Shown here piece after piece: positions 26,374 through 36,257 of a DNA stretch of 64,000 bases. Origin of the DNA: Bradyrhizobium oropedii (GTDB taxonomy: Bacteria; Pseudomonadota; Alphaproteobacteria; Rhizobiales; Xanthobacteraceae). Positions within the stretch are counted from its first letter, which is position 1. The number at the start of each line of letters is the position of its first letter. The position numbers and the translations under genes were made by a program. The DNA lies in NCBI RefSeq assembly GCF_020889685.1, contig NZ_JACMYO010000008.1:1-64000 (forward strand). Reading direction: 5' to 3'. A model generated the notes under the pieces. That model had not been told where the DNA came from, made no database searches, and worked only from the letters and a program-made list of their open reading frames with translations.

Positions 26374-27420
26374 TCAGCCCTTATACGCGCGGACCCGCGC
26401 GACCATCTGCTCGACATGGGCGATCGGCGTCTCCTGGAGGATGCCGTGGCCGAGATTGAAGATCAGCCGGCCCTTGCCGAAATTCTCCAGCACGTCGTCC
26501 ACCGCGCGGTCGAGCGTGGCGCCGCCCGCAATCAGGGCCAGCGGATCGAGATTGCCCTGCACCGTGACGCGGCTCTGTACGCGCTCGCGGACCATTGACG
26601 GTTCGGTTGTCCAATCGATCGAGACGGCATCGACGCCGGTTTGCTCGACATAGGTCGGCAGCATGCCCGCGGCACCGCGCGGAAACCCGATGATCCTGGC
26701 ACCGGGGACCTGCTTGCGCACCCCGGCAACGATGCGCCGGGTCGGCTCGATCGACCAGCGGGCGAACTCGCGCGGCGGCAGCACGCCGGCCCAGGTGTCG
26801 AAGATCTGCAGGCAGTCGGCGCCGGCCTTCAACTGACCCACCAGATAGTGAATCGAGTTCTCGACCAGGACGTCGATGATCCTGGCGAACGCGTCCGGAT
26901 GGCGATAGGCGAGCATCCGCGCGGGGGCCTGGTCCGGCGTGCCTTGTCCGGCCACCATGTAGGTCGCAACCGTCCACGGCGCGCCGCAAAAGCCGATCAG
27001 CGCAATCTCGGGCGCAAGCTCGCGCCGGACCCGGCGCAGCGCTTCGAACACCGGCTCGAGCTGGTCGAAATTGGCCTCGGTAGCCAGTGTCGCGATCTCG
27101 CCAGGCGTCGCCAGCGGATCGAGCCGCGGCCCTTCGCCTGCCTCGAAGCGTACCGAACGGCCGAGCGCGTAGGGGATCACCAGGATGTCGGAGAAGATGA
27201 TCGCGGCATCGAAGTTGAACCTGCGGATCGGCTGCAGCGTGACCTCGGTCGCGAATTCGGGCGTGAAGCAGAGATCGAGGAAGCCGCCCGCCTTGGCGCG
27301 CAGCTCGCGGTATTCGGGCAAATAGCGTCCGGCCTGCCGCATCATCCAGAGCGGCGGCACGGCCTGCCGGTGGCCCGACAGGACGTCGATGAATGGCTTC
27401 TTGGTGGGATCCTGGGGCAC
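26374..27420 (-). CDS. hemE: Uroporphyrinogen decarboxylase
   Basis: A 348-aa cytosolic enzyme that decarboxylates the four acetate side chains of uroporphyrinogen III to give coproporphyrinogen III in heme synthesis. The N-terminal [17 protein letters not shown] signature and the [15 protein letters not shown] signature are both intact, and the catalytic Asp lies in [10 protein letters not shown]. Length is normal for the family. The start is a GTG, with an AGGA site upstream. No other heme gene adjoins it in this window. Confidence 0.97.
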   Translation of the reverse strand: MPQDPTKKPFIDVLSGHRQAVPPLWMMRQAGRYLPEYRELRAKAGGFLDLCFTPEFATEVTLQPIRRFNFDAAIIFSDILVIPYALGRSVRFEAGEGPRLDPLATPGEIATLATEANFDQLEPVFEALRRVRRELAPEIALIGFCGAPWTVATYMVAGQGTPDQAPARMLAYRHPDAFARIIDVLVENSIHYLVGQLKAGADCLQIFDTWAGVLPPREFARWSIEPTRRIVAGVRKQVPGARIIGFPRGAAGMLPTYVEQTGVDAVSIDWTTEPSMVRERVQSRVTVQGNLDPLALIAGGATLDRAVDDVLENFGKGRLIFNLGHGILQETPIAHVEQMVARVRAYKG

Positions 27421-27460
27421 GTGGCTAGTTCCTGAGCACGGTCAAAATTTGCGCCCCTGA

Positions 27461-27742
<282 letters not shown>

Positions 27743-27836
27743 CTGGTATATCCCAGCGGATGCTAACCACGATGCAAATGAGTTCGACCAGCCGGGGAAC
27801 GATTGGCCGCCCGCATATCGTGGTCGTCGGAGCAGG

Positions 27837-28127
27837 CTAGATCGGGCCGCCTTCGGGGCGCTGCATCCGGTCGAATTCAAACGTCACGCCGAGCCGGCGC
27901 TCCAGACGCCAGACCAGAATGCAGTGCCGCCGGATCGGCTCGCTCTCGATCTCGAGATCGAATGCGAACGGGATTGCGGCGTCGCTCTCCACGGCGAGCC
28001 CTGCGCCTCCGGTCGAGATGTTGAGCACGAGGCAGTCCACGCTGGTGTTGCGGAAGAAGATCGCTCCGCGCTTCATCAGGGGCGTTCGCTGGCTGTCGGT
28101 CTTGTATCTTCTTATTGTTGTACTCAC
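27837..28127 (-). CDS. Small PilZ-domain protein
   Basis: A 96-aa single-domain protein. It has an N-terminal basic stretch (RRYKTDSQRTPLMKRG), a CLVLNISTGGAGLAV block equivalent to the PilZ (D/N)xSxxG motif, and a C-terminal LGVTFEF strand. The Arg-rich first motif is degenerate (RxxxR rather than RRxxxR), so c-di-GMP binding is uncertain. The start is GTG with AGGAG upstream. It lies downstream of the TadE-TadG genes on the same strand with a 26-nt gap and may be cotranscribed with them. Confidence 0.78.
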   Translation of the reverse strand: MSTTIRRYKTDSQRTPLMKRGAIFFRNTSVDCLVLNISTGGAGLAVESDAAIPFAFDLEIESEPIRRHCILVWRLERRLGVTFEFDRMQRPEGGPI

Positions 28128-28153
28128 GGCGGTCTCCTACCCCCGATCGCGCC

Positions 28154-29824
28154 TCAGTTCACCAGCACTGCGCCGTCGCAGCGGATGCCCAGCACCCAGA
28201 CGTCGACCTGGCCGAGCCCGATGCCGAGCGTCGAGAGCAACGACGCCAGCACCTGATCGATCGGGCTCGTCACGGCGTTCAGGATACCCATCACCAGCGC
28301 GCCCAACCCCGGGATCGGAAGCCCGAGCGGGCCGACATTGATGGTGAGCGAGAGGTCGCCGAGCAGGGTTCCTGTCAGCGATGACAGGAAGTTCGTCGTC
28401 GTCACCGTCTTCTTGGTCCCCGACTGGATGTCGCTGTAGCTGAAATTGACGTTGGTCGGCGTGGTGTTGCCCATGCCGGCATGGGCGAGGCCGGTGACGG
28501 TGACGAGACCGAGATTGACCAGCATCGCGGGCGGCGGATTGGGCTTGGTGGTGAAGTTGGTCATGTCGGCGGCCGTGACGTTGCCGATCCAGGCGTCCAC
28601 GATCCCCGGCGTCACGCCGATCGTGACCTGCGAGGTGCTGATGTCCGGATGGCCGCAGGACACTGCGTTCAGCGTCGCGGTACCTGAGGCGACCTCGACA
28701 TAGACCGGGAGGTTGATCGTAGAAACGCTGCCGGAGCCGAGCACGGTGATCGTGGCCAGGATCCTGGTCTGCGCGGTGTGGACGCTGACGCCCTGGGTGC
28801 CTATCGCGATCCAGCTCGAGCCGACGGGGCGCTCGCCGATCGTTGCCATCACGGACACGTTGGCGATACCGGGCAGGCCGAAATTCACCGAGGTTGCGAT
28901 CTGATTGCTGCCGTTGGCGATCTGCGCCACCGTGTTGATGAGGTCGAATACCGAGACGCTGGCGCCGACCTTCGGTTTCTGCCCGACCGTGAGGTTGGCA
29001 AAGGGACCGAGGTCGATCAGGGTACCCGGCGAAATCTTGGTTGAGGAGCCGGTGACGGCCTGCGAGATCGTCGACAGTGCGGTTGTCGCTGCGGTCGCGC
29101 CGTTGGTGATCTGCTGTGTGGTCAGCGCGGCGGCCATGAGATCGCCGACCTTGACGTTGCTGCTCAGCAGGTCGCTATAGGTGACGCCGGTCAGGTTGAC
29201 CCGGGTTGCCAGCGCCGACAGGAAGTCCAGTGCGTCGATCTTGGCGCTGATCAGCGAATTGTAGTCCATCACCGAGAGCGACAGCGAGGTGCCGAGCATC
29301 GAGCCGAGCAGTGCATTGATCACGCCGCCATTGACCGAGAGCAGCCTTGAGCCGATCTCGAACGTGGCCATTTCGGTCGATGTCGCGGTGGCGGTCGTCT
29401 TGATGGTGAAGCTGTTCGCGCCGGTCAGATAGCGCGCGAAGTAGAGCGGGGTCTGCGTGTTCAGCGTGACGCGCGCGGCATTGGGAATGCCGACCGCCGG
29501 GGTCACGAACCGGGACTGCGGCGCGATGGCGCTGTTGGCGGTGTAGGTCCCTGTCTCGACCTTGACCAGCGCGCTGGCCGGATAGTTGTTCTGCGTCACC
29601 GTCGCGGTGGCGGCGTTGACCGGATTGCTCAGGTTGGCGGCGGCAAAGATCGCGGCGAGGTCGGCGGTGCTCTGCGTCTTGCGCCGGTCGGCGAAGATCG
29701 AGCCGAGGTCGATTGCAAGCCCGGCGCACCCGATGACGAGCGTCATCAGGCCGGCTGAGATCATCGCAAAGTTTCCCCGCTCGTCGGCGCTGAAGCGCCG
29801 CATCAGCATGAGGATGCCTCCCAT
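28154..29824 (-). CDS. TadG-like pilus-assembly/exported protein
   Basis: A 556-aa protein with the TadG/TadE-type N-terminus: a basic start, ERGNFAMISAGLMTLVIGCAGLAIDLG as hydrophobic segment (about residues 15-42), then RRKTQSTADLAAIFAAA, typical of putative Flp pilus-associated TadG proteins. The remaining 450 residues are Ser/Thr/Ala/Gly-rich and beta-prone, presumably periplasmic or surface exposed. No von Willebrand-type domain was recognised. It is preceded 1 nt upstream by the TadE-like gene. No tad secretion ATPase or platform gene is in the window. Confidence 0.82.
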   Translation of the reverse strand: MGGILMLMRRFSADERGNFAMISAGLMTLVIGCAGLAIDLGSIFADRRKTQSTADLAAIFAAANLSNPVNAATATVTQNNYPASALVKVETGTYTANSAIAPQSRFVTPAVGIPNAARVTLNTQTPLYFARYLTGANSFTIKTTATATSTEMATFEIGSRLLSVNGGVINALLGSMLGTSLSLSVMDYNSLISAKIDALDFLSALATRVNLTGVTYSDLLSSNVKVGDLMAAALTTQQITNGATAATTALSTISQAVTGSSTKISPGTLIDLGPFANLTVGQKPKVGASVSVFDLINTVAQIANGSNQIATSVNFGLPGIANVSVMATIGERPVGSSWIAIGTQGVSVHTAQTRILATITVLGSGSVSTINLPVYVEVASGTATLNAVSCGHPDISTSQVTIGVTPGIVDAWIGNVTAADMTNFTTKPNPPPAMLVNLGLVTVTGLAHAGMGNTTPTNVNFSYSDIQSGTKKTVTTTNFLSSLTGTLLGDLSLTINVGPLGLPIPGLGALVMGILNAVTSPIDQVLASLLSTLGIGLGQVDVWVLGIRCDGAVLVN

Positions 29825-29825
29825 C

Positions 29826-30239
29826 CTAGAACCCTCCGTACTGAATAGCCGCGGAGCGGGCGATGGTGCTCGCAGGCTTGGGTATGAAAGGAAGGCTGTA
29901 GATGAAGTTGCCGGCCGCGTTGTAGTTGACCGTCACGACGTAGACGTTGGCGTTCGATGGGGACGGCGCGGCATTGACCGTGAGATTGCTGGCAACGAGC
30001 AGCGGATAGGTCGATGCGTTGGCGGTGACGTAATTCGTCGCGAGGCTGTTGCGTTCGGTGTCGGTCATTCCAGCGATGGACGACCGCGCCGCTTCGGCGG
30101 CGAGTTGCTGGACGCCATGCACCATGGCGAGATAGGAGCCGAAAACGATGATGCCGAAAATGAAGGCGAGAAACAGCGGCAGCATCAGCGCAAATTCAAC
30201 AGCTGAAGCGCCGCTTCGACAGCGAAATAACCTGGTCAT
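29826..30239 (-). CDS. TadE-like pilus assembly protein
   Basis: A 137-aa pseudopilin-like protein. The N-terminal CRSGASAVEFALMLPLFLAF segment (about residues 7-26) is the TadE signature, with the Glu of the processing motif at the start of the hydrophobic helix. A short periplasmic domain follows. It is cotranscribed with the TadG-like gene, with only 1 nt between stop and start. Such proteins help build Flp/Tad pili or export related surface structures. Confidence 0.85.
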   Translation of the reverse strand: MTRLFRCRSGASAVEFALMLPLFLAFIFGIIVFGSYLAMVHGVQQLAAEAARSSIAGMTDTERNSLATNYVTANASTYPLLVASNLTVNAAPSPSNANVYVVTVNYNAAGNFIYSLPFIPKPASTIARSAAIQYGGF

Positions 30240-30635
30240 GGCACACCTCGAAACGCAAGCTACGGCGTCACGTTGCGAGGCTTTGATTAAGGAAAACTAT
30301 GAAAACGCTTCCGCGAATCAGTGACGGCAATTCAGGCGAATGGCAGCCCCAGAACTGATTGGGGGCGCGGTACGTTATGGGGCGATCAGAATCTTGGATG
30401 CCATGTCCGCAGAAACCCGGGGGCCGACGGTGCCGTGGTGCTGCGTGTGTGTGCAGATGTAGTCGTCCGATACCGTAGCATTACGTGGCAATGCACGTAA
30501 CAATACATATGATCTGCAATTGCAGTGGCATCGCGTCAAATTGAAACTAAACGAAAGTGCAACCAAATGTTAGTATAGCTGAATCACATACTGGAGAACG
30601 TAATTGCGTCCCGTGCTGAGATTGGAGGGCTCGCG
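30240..30635. promoter_or_regulatory. AT-rich region upstream of LysR gene with two perfect inverted repeats
   Basis: This region is noticeably more AT-rich than its surroundings. It contains TTACGTG-GCAATG-CACGTAA at 30481-30500 (7-bp arms, 6-bp spacer) and the 12-bp palindrome CTGCAATTGCAG at 30514-30525, about 120-155 nt before the LysR start. Either could be an operator; LysR proteins often bind such sites. No gene was found in the stretch. Confidence 0.5.
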
Positions 30636-31523
30636 ATGCACAGACCACGTCAGCATTTGAATATTCCTACTGAGATCGTTCGTACCGTCGTTGCGATTGC
30701 AGAGACGGGAAGTCTATCGAAGGCCGGCGAACGTCTCGGCCTCAGTCAGCCGGCGATCAGTTCGCAGGTCAAGCGACTGCAGAGCCTGGTCGGTGGCGCG
30801 CTGTTCGTTAGAACGGCAAACGGCACGACAACCACTGAGCTCGGCAAGGTCGCCGTGCAGCAGGCAAGGCGAATCCTCGAAGCCAACGACCAACTGCTTC
30901 GGCTCGGCGGCAATCATGAAGGACCCCAGCCGTTGCGGCTGGGAATTAGCACGATGCTTGCCGAGGAATTCCTCAAGCTCCATCCGGCCGACGCACTCGC
31001 CGATGTGCTGGTTCACGCCGACATGTCGCCGATCGTCATCAGAGGATTGATCGACGGCTACGTCGACATCGCCTTCGTCTACAGCAACCCTTCGCTGGAG
31101 AACGAACACGAGGTGACGATCGCCGCCGAGGCCGACGAGCGCTCGGTGTGGGTCCGGTCACGCGATTTTGTTCTGCGGCCGGGCGCCCCGATCCCGATCC
31201 TGGCGTGGCCGGGTGACGACTGGATGATCCGGACGCTCACCAAGCACAACATTTCCTACAAAATCGTGTTCAGGAGCCCGAACCACCAACTGCGACTCGA
31301 AGCCGCACGGGCCGGATACGGCCTGACGGCATGCCCCGAGCGGATGATCCCGTCTTCGTTGATCTCGGCGAAGGACTATTATCTTCCGGAGCTTCCGTTG
31401 CAGAAGCGCCTGCTGTGTGTGCGCCCGGGGCTCGAGGGAAGCCGCGCGACGGCGATGGTGCAGCGGTTGTCCAGCCTGTTCTTCAGCGGCGCGAAGCCCA
31501 TGCGTCAGGTGAGCAACATGTAG
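30636..31523 (+). CDS. LysR family transcriptional regulator
   Basis: A 295-aa regulator with an N-terminal LysR winged-helix domain (VAIAETGSLSKAGERLGLSQPAISSQVKRL) and a substrate-binding domain of type 2 periplasmic-binding fold. The effector domain is shorter and less conserved than average. An adjacent divergent catabolic gene, the usual LysR target, is missing: the TadE gene lies 396 nt upstream and convergent slyX lies downstream. The target is therefore unknown. Confidence 0.88.
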   Translation: MHRPRQHLNIPTEIVRTVVAIAETGSLSKAGERLGLSQPAISSQVKRLQSLVGGALFVRTANGTTTTELGKVAVQQARRILEANDQLLRLGGNHEGPQPLRLGISTMLAEEFLKLHPADALADVLVHADMSPIVIRGLIDGYVDIAFVYSNPSLENEHEVTIAAEADERSVWVRSRDFVLRPGAPIPILAWPGDDWMIRTLTKHNISYKIVFRSPNHQLRLEAARAGYGLTACPERMIPSSLISAKDYYLPELPLQKRLLCVRPGLEGSRATAMVQRLSSLFFSGAKPMRQVSNM

Positions 31524-31555
31524 TGCGGTGTGCCGCCGCATTCCGGCGGCACCGA

Positions 31556-31771
31556 TCAATAATGCGGTGGTCGCTCGTTGGCCGGGCCTGGACCTTGGCG
31601 TTCGGCCTCCTGAAGCCGGTCGCGCAGTTCGGCGATTTGGCGGGTTAGCGCGTCGATCTGCTTCCATTGCGCCGTGATGGTCTGGTTCAGCGTCTCGATG
31701 GCTTCGTCCTGGTAGGTCAGGCGGACCTCCAGCGCGTCGATCCGCTCGCTCAGTTTTGCCGCGTCACTCAT
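31556..31771 (-). CDS. slyX: SlyX family protein
   Basis: A 71-aa protein dominated by a predicted coiled coil with heptad-like Leu/Ile spacing (LSERIDALEVRLTYQDEAIE and on to RQIAELRDRLQEAE), ending in the Pro-rich tail PPHY that is diagnostic of SlyX. It starts inside the last codons of trhO (8-nt overlap), so the two are translationally coupled. The molecular role of SlyX is not established. Confidence 0.88.
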   Translation of the reverse strand: MSDAAKLSERIDALEVRLTYQDEAIETLNQTITAQWKQIDALTRQIAELRDRLQEAERQGPGPANERPPHY

Positions 31772-32516
31772 GGACGGCGTCCCGGTCTCCACGCTCGGAC
31801 AGGCCGTGGCCAAGCGCGACACGTTCGTCGAACACAAAGCAGTCGCCGCGCCAGCGGCTGTCCTGCTGCGGGGTTTCCTCGAGATATCTGAGGATGCCGC
31901 CCTTGAGGTGATAGACCTCGCCAAATCCTTGCGCGAGCAGATAGGCGCTCGCCTTCTCGCAGCGGATGCCGCCGGTGCAGAACATCGCAATCCTGCGGTG
32001 CTTCGCCGGATCGAGGTGCCGCGCGGCAAATTCCCTGAATTGTCCAAAGCTCGCGATCCTGGGATTCACCGCGCCTTCGAAGGTACCCATCGCGACCTCG
32101 AACGCGTTGCGGGTGTCGAGCACCATGACGTCGGGCGCCGCCATCAGGTCATTCCAGTCGGCTGGATCGACATAGGTGCCGACCTGCCGCGTCGGATCGA
32201 TCGTGGTGTCGCCGAGCGTCACGATCTCCTTCTTCAGCCGCACCTTGAGCCGTTGGAACGGCATCTGCGCGGCTTCGGAGAATTTCAGCTCAAGATTGTG
32301 GAGGCGGCCGCCGAACAGCGGCCCGTGCCTGAGCTCCGCGATGAAGTCATCGATGGCTTCGTCGGTGCCGGCAATGGTGCCGTTGATGCCCTCATGGGCG
32401 AGCAGCACGCTGCCCTTGAGATCGAGCTCGGCACAGCGTGCGCGCAGCGGCTCGCGCAGTGCGCGGAAGTCGGGCAGCGCGGCGAACTGGTAGAAGGCGG
32501 CGACCTTGAGGGGCAT
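31764..32516 (-). CDS. trhO: tRNA uridine(34) hydroxylase, rhodanese-like
   Basis: A 250-aa protein of the YceA/TrhO family, which hydroxylates U34 of tRNAs as the first step of 5-(carboxy)methoxyuridine formation. The N-terminal UPF0176 domain is seen in VAAFYQFAALPDFRALREPL and LLAHEGINGTIAG. The C-terminal rhodanese domain has the active-site Cys in FCTGGIRCEKA, followed by VYHLKGGILRYLEE, both family hallmarks. ATG 32516 is well placed. It is cotranscribed with slyX. Confidence 0.93.
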   Translation of the reverse strand: MPLKVAAFYQFAALPDFRALREPLRARCAELDLKGSVLLAHEGINGTIAGTDEAIDDFIAELRHGPLFGGRLHNLELKFSEAAQMPFQRLKVRLKKEIVTLGDTTIDPTRQVGTYVDPADWNDLMAAPDVMVLDTRNAFEVAMGTFEGAVNPRIASFGQFREFAARHLDPAKHRRIAMFCTGGIRCEKASAYLLAQGFGEVYHLKGGILRYLEETPQQDSRWRGDCFVFDERVALGHGLSERGDRDAVHE

Positions 32517-32687
32517 GGCCGGGGTTTATCAGGCCGGCCAGGCCGGCGAAACCCCGCAAAGCCATGCATTATCGGGATAATTCCTCTGGCATGCCATGCA
32601 TTGCCCTGCCGGGGATGAATGTGCCATGTACCTGCATCCTTCCGCCGCTACAGCATCAGACCATCACGATCAAGCGAGCTCTCCGTT

Positions 32688-34274
32688 ATGAGGAATTTCC
32701 ACTTCGCCGGCCGTTCCACGGTCCACGCCCAGAACGCGATGGTGGCGACGTCGCATCCGGAGGCGGCGCTGGTGGCCATCGAGGTGATGCGCGAGGGCGG
32801 CACGGCGGCGGACGCTGCGGTCGCCGCCTGCGCACTGCTCGGCGTCATCGAGCCGCAATCGACCGGCATCGGCGGCGACTGCTTCGCGCTGATCCAGCCG
32901 AAGGGCGAGGGCAAGATCACGTCCTACAACGGCAGCGGCCGGGCGCCGATGGCGGCCACCGCCGACTGGTACCTCGAACGCAAGATCCATTCGGTGCCGC
33001 TGACCTCGGCGCATGCCGTCAGCGTTCCCGGCGCGATCGATGCCTGGGACGCGATCCTCAGGGATCACGGCAAGTTCGGCTTCGACCGGCTGCTGCAGCC
33101 CGCGATCAAGGCCGCCGAAGAGGGCTATGTGGTCGCTCCGCGCATCGCCTTCGACTGGAAGAACGGCTTCGAGAAGCTGAAGAACGGCACCAACACCGAG
33201 CGCTATCTGCTGCCGCACGGCAAGCCCGCGGTCGTCGGCGACGTGATCCGCCAGCCCGAGCTCGGCAAGACGCTGCGCGAGATCGCGCAAAAGGGCCGCG
33301 ACGCCTTCTATAGCGGCGAGATCGCCGCCGACATGGTCGACACGCTGCGCGGCATCGGCGGGCTGCACACGCTGGAAGACTTCGCCGCGCATTCGACCGA
33401 GACGACCTTGCCGATCGGCACGATGTACAAGGGCCACGACGTCTGGCAGTGCCCGCCGAACGGCCCCGGCATCACCATGCTGGTGATGCTCAACATCCTG
33501 TCGCGCTTCGACCTGACCAAGTTCAAGCCGCTCAGCGTCGAGCGCTTCCACCTCGAGGCCGAGGCGGCGCGCATCGCCTACATGATGCGCGAGCAGTATA
33601 TCGGCGACCCCCAGCACGCGCATGTCGACGTTGCCGGCATCCTCTCCAGGGAGTTCGCCGACGAGCACATCAAGAATATCCGGATGGACCGGCTGCTCGA
33701 ACTGCCGAACGTCGCACCGCCGATGAACCCGTCGACGGTCTACATCACGGTGGTCGATAAGGATCGCAACGTCTGCTCGTTCATCAACTCGATCGCGCAT
33801 TCGTTCGGCTCGGCGATCGTCTCCGACAAGACCGGCATCCTGTTGCAAAACCGCGCCGGCGGCTTCCGCATCCAGCCCGGCCATCCGAACTGCATCGCGC
33901 CGGGCAAGCGTCCGCTGCACACCATCATTCCGTCATTGGCCACCAGGAACGGCCGTGCGGTGATGCCGTTTGGCGTGATGGGCGGGCAGTATCAGCCGGT
34001 CGGCCAGACCCGCGTGCTGACCAACATGCTGGACTATGGCTTTGACATCCAGGAGGCCATCGATATGCCGCGCGGCCTGCATTACGAGGGCGTCTACCAG
34101 CTCGAGGACTCGGTGCCGGCGGAGATCGTCGAGGGTCTGAAGAAGATCGGCCACCAGACCACCAGCGTGGTGGCGCCGCTCGGCGGCGGCCAGGGGATCT
34201 GGATCGATTGGGACAAGGGCACGCTGACCGGCGGCTCCGATCCGCGCAAGGACGGCTGCGCACTCGGCTACTGA
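32688..34274 (+). CDS. Gamma-glutamyltransferase family protein
   Basis: A 528-aa Ntn-hydrolase of the gamma-glutamyltransferase family. The N-terminal MVATSHPEAALVAIEVMREGG and GVIEPQSTGIGGDCFAL blocks and the C-terminal GVMGGQYQPVGQ block are conserved. The autoprocessing Thr probably lies in NPSTVYITVVDKDRN, where typical enzymes have a TTH motif; the His is not conserved. No signal peptide is apparent, unlike E. coli Ggt, so it may be cytosolic, as in GGT-like acylases and oxamate-type hydrolases. ATG 32688 is preferred over a longer open frame. Substrate uncertain. Confidence 0.85.
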   Translation: MRNFHFAGRSTVHAQNAMVATSHPEAALVAIEVMREGGTAADAAVAACALLGVIEPQSTGIGGDCFALIQPKGEGKITSYNGSGRAPMAATADWYLERKIHSVPLTSAHAVSVPGAIDAWDAILRDHGKFGFDRLLQPAIKAAEEGYVVAPRIAFDWKNGFEKLKNGTNTERYLLPHGKPAVVGDVIRQPELGKTLREIAQKGRDAFYSGEIAADMVDTLRGIGGLHTLEDFAAHSTETTLPIGTMYKGHDVWQCPPNGPGITMLVMLNILSRFDLTKFKPLSVERFHLEAEAARIAYMMREQYIGDPQHAHVDVAGILSREFADEHIKNIRMDRLLELPNVAPPMNPSTVYITVVDKDRNVCSFINSIAHSFGSAIVSDKTGILLQNRAGGFRIQPGHPNCIAPGKRPLHTIIPSLATRNGRAVMPFGVMGGQYQPVGQTRVLTNMLDYGFDIQEAIDMPRGLHYEGVYQLEDSVPAEIVEGLKKIGHQTTSVVAPLGGGQGIWIDWDKGTLTGGSDPRKDGCALGY

Positions 34275-34309
34275 TCGAGATCGACATCAATCAAGGAAGG
34301 ACGTCCAGG

Positions 34310-34768
34310 ATGCAATCTTCACGACGCACGATCATCAAGACTGCGTTTGCCGGCCTTGCGGCGGCAGTCTCCACGTCCGTTGCCGGCGAAACGGCAATGG
34401 CTCAAACTGCAGGAAAGCCCATGACCACAGCTTCAGGCCTCCAGATCATCGACAGCAAGGTCGGCACCGGCGCCTCGCCGAAGGCCGGCCAGACCTGCGT
34501 CATGCACTATACCGGCTGGCTCTACGAGAACGGCCAGAAGGGCAAGAAATTCGACTCCTCCGTCGACCGCAACGAGCCGTTCGAGTTTCCGATCGGCCAG
34601 GGTCACGTGATCAAGGGTTGGGACGAGGGCGTCGCCTCCATGAAGGTCGGCGGCAAGCGCACGCTGATCATCCCGCCGAACCTCGGCTATGGCGCGCGCG
34701 GCGCCGGCGGCGTGATCCCGCCGAATGCAACGCTGATGTTCGACGTCGAACTGCTTGGTGTAAAGTAG
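34310..34768 (+). CDS. FKBP-type peptidyl-prolyl isomerase, exported
   Basis: A 152-aa protein. The N-terminus SRRTIIKTAFAGLAAAV looks like a twin-arginine signal ending near AMAQ (about residue 32). The FKBP fold then follows, with VMHYTGWLYENG, FDSSVDRNEPFEFPIGQG, VIKGWDEGV, and GYGARGAGGVIPPNATL segments containing the aromatic residues of the isomerase pocket. It likely assists periplasmic protein folding. The gene starts 35 nt after the gamma-glutamyltransferase-like gene and may be cotranscribed with it. Confidence 0.92.
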   Translation: MQSSRRTIIKTAFAGLAAAVSTSVAGETAMAQTAGKPMTTASGLQIIDSKVGTGASPKAGQTCVMHYTGWLYENGQKGKKFDSSVDRNEPFEFPIGQGHVIKGWDEGVASMKVGGKRTLIIPPNLGYGARGAGGVIPPNATLMFDVELLGVK

Positions 34769-34814
34769 GCTAGCGGCCGTCAAGTAACCGGCCCACGACA
34801 AGAGGGGCGCAGCG

Positions 34815-35822
34815 ATGAAGATCTCGATCCTCGACGATTATTTCGACACGCTGCGCACCCTCGATTGCTTCCACAAGCTCGACGGCCATGACGTCACGAT
34901 CTGGAACGATCATGTCCAGGACGTCGATACGCTCACCGAGCGGCTGCGCGACACCGACGCGCTGGTCCTGATCCGCGAACGCACCCAGATCCGCGCGTCG
35001 CTGCTCGAGCGTCTGCCGAAGCTGAAGCTGATCAGCCAGCGCAGCGTCTATCCGCATATCGACATCGACGCCTGCACGCGGCTCGGCATCATCGTGTCGT
35101 CGAGCCAGCATGCCGACACGCCGTCTTACGCCACCGCCGAGTTCACCTGGGGCATGATCCTCGCGGCGATGCGCGCGATCCCGCAACAGATGGCGGCGCT
35201 GAAGGCCGGCAAATGGCAGATCGGCGTCGGCCATACCCTGCGCGGCAAGACGCTCGGCATCTACGGCTATGGGCGTATCGGCGCCGTGGTCGCGGGCTAC
35301 GGCAGGGCGTTCGGAATGAACGTGCTGGTTTGGGCGCGCGAGCCGGCGATGGTGAAGGCGCGTGCCGACGGCTACGAGACCGCGGCAAGCAAGGCCGATT
35401 TCTTTGCCCGTTGTGACGTGCTGTCGCTGCATATGCGGCTGGTCGACGCGACGCGCGGCATCGTCAAGGCGGAAGACCTCGCGCGGATGAAAGCGACCGC
35501 GCTGATCGTCAACACCAGCCGCGCGCCGCTGATCGAGCCGGGTGCGCTGGTCAATGCGCTGCGCGCAGGCCGCCCCGGCATGGCAGCTATCGATGTCTAC
35601 GAGAAGGAGCCGCTGCGCGACACGTCGGACCCGCTGCTCAACATGGACAATGTGGTCTGCACGCCGCATCTCGGCTACGTCTCGCGCGACGAATACGAGA
35701 TCCAGTTCACCGATATCTTCGATCAGATCTTGGCCTATGCCGCCGGTACGCCGACCAACGTGGTCAATCCGGATGTGCTGGCACATTCGGATGTGCCGAC
35801 ACATCCGCGCCCGCGCAGCTGA
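34815..35822 (+). CDS. D-2-hydroxyacid dehydrogenase family protein
   Basis: A 335-aa NAD-dependent dehydrogenase. The dinucleotide fold has [20 protein letters not shown] (about residues 149-168), followed by the family blocks [14 protein letters not shown] and [19 protein letters not shown], and the catalytic His in VCTPHLGY. It shows the usual ACDH-type fold with an N-terminal substrate domain. The substrate cannot be read from the sequence. AAGAGGGG precedes the ATG. The C-terminal tail ([12 protein letters not shown]) is low-complexity. Confidence 0.9.
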   Translation: MKISILDDYFDTLRTLDCFHKLDGHDVTIWNDHVQDVDTLTERLRDTDALVLIRERTQIRASLLERLPKLKLISQRSVYPHIDIDACTRLGIIVSSSQHADTPSYATAEFTWGMILAAMRAIPQQMAALKAGKWQIGVGHTLRGKTLGIYGYGRIGAVVAGYGRAFGMNVLVWAREPAMVKARADGYETAASKADFFARCDVLSLHMRLVDATRGIVKAEDLARMKATALIVNTSRAPLIEPGALVNALRAGRPGMAAIDVYEKEPLRDTSDPLLNMDNVVCTPHLGYVSRDEYEIQFTDIFDQILAYAAGTPTNVVNPDVLAHSDVPTHPRPRS

Positions 35823-35879
35823 CCAGCGCCGCCAATGCTCGAACGGCCGGCTCGATGGACCGGCCGTCTCATCTATCGT

Positions 35880-36095
35880 TCAGCGAGTCCAGTGAGCCGC
35901 TGCGGTCACCCTGTTGACTGCATGTCTGACGATCCTCTTGGCTCCGCCGAGCGCCTTCTGGCCCTTGCCCTTGGCTTGCAGGATCGCACCTCGGCCCTGC
36001 ATCGCCGGAGAACCGGTGACCTTGCCAAGACGCCGTTTGAACCTGCCGATCGCCTCGTTGGCGCTGCCCTTGATCTTGTCGGTCGTGCTACTCAT
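35880..36095 (-). CDS. CsbD family stress-response protein
   Basis: A 71-aa highly basic protein starting MSSTTDKIKGSANEAIGRFK, the CsbD signature, followed by a Gly/Lys-rich region (GKGQKALGGAKRIVRHAVN). AAAGGAG lies 7 nt upstream of the ATG. Families of this kind are induced in stationary phase and stress in many bacteria, but the molecular function is unknown. The gene is transcribed toward the dehydrogenase gene, with a 57-nt gap. Confidence 0.88.
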   Translation of the reverse strand: MSSTTDKIKGSANEAIGRFKRRLGKVTGSPAMQGRGAILQAKGKGQKALGGAKRIVRHAVNRVTAAAHWTR

Positions 36096-36257
36096 GAAAT
36101 GACTCCTTTGGAATACCCTGATGCAACGCGCCGGGACATCGTCATGTTCCGATTTGGCGATGTTCCGACTTGGCAATGTTCCGATTTTCCGCTCGCCTGC
36201 GCGCATGCTTTTCGGTAGCGTTCCACGCACGAAATCTGGCCAACGAAAGCAAGAACG

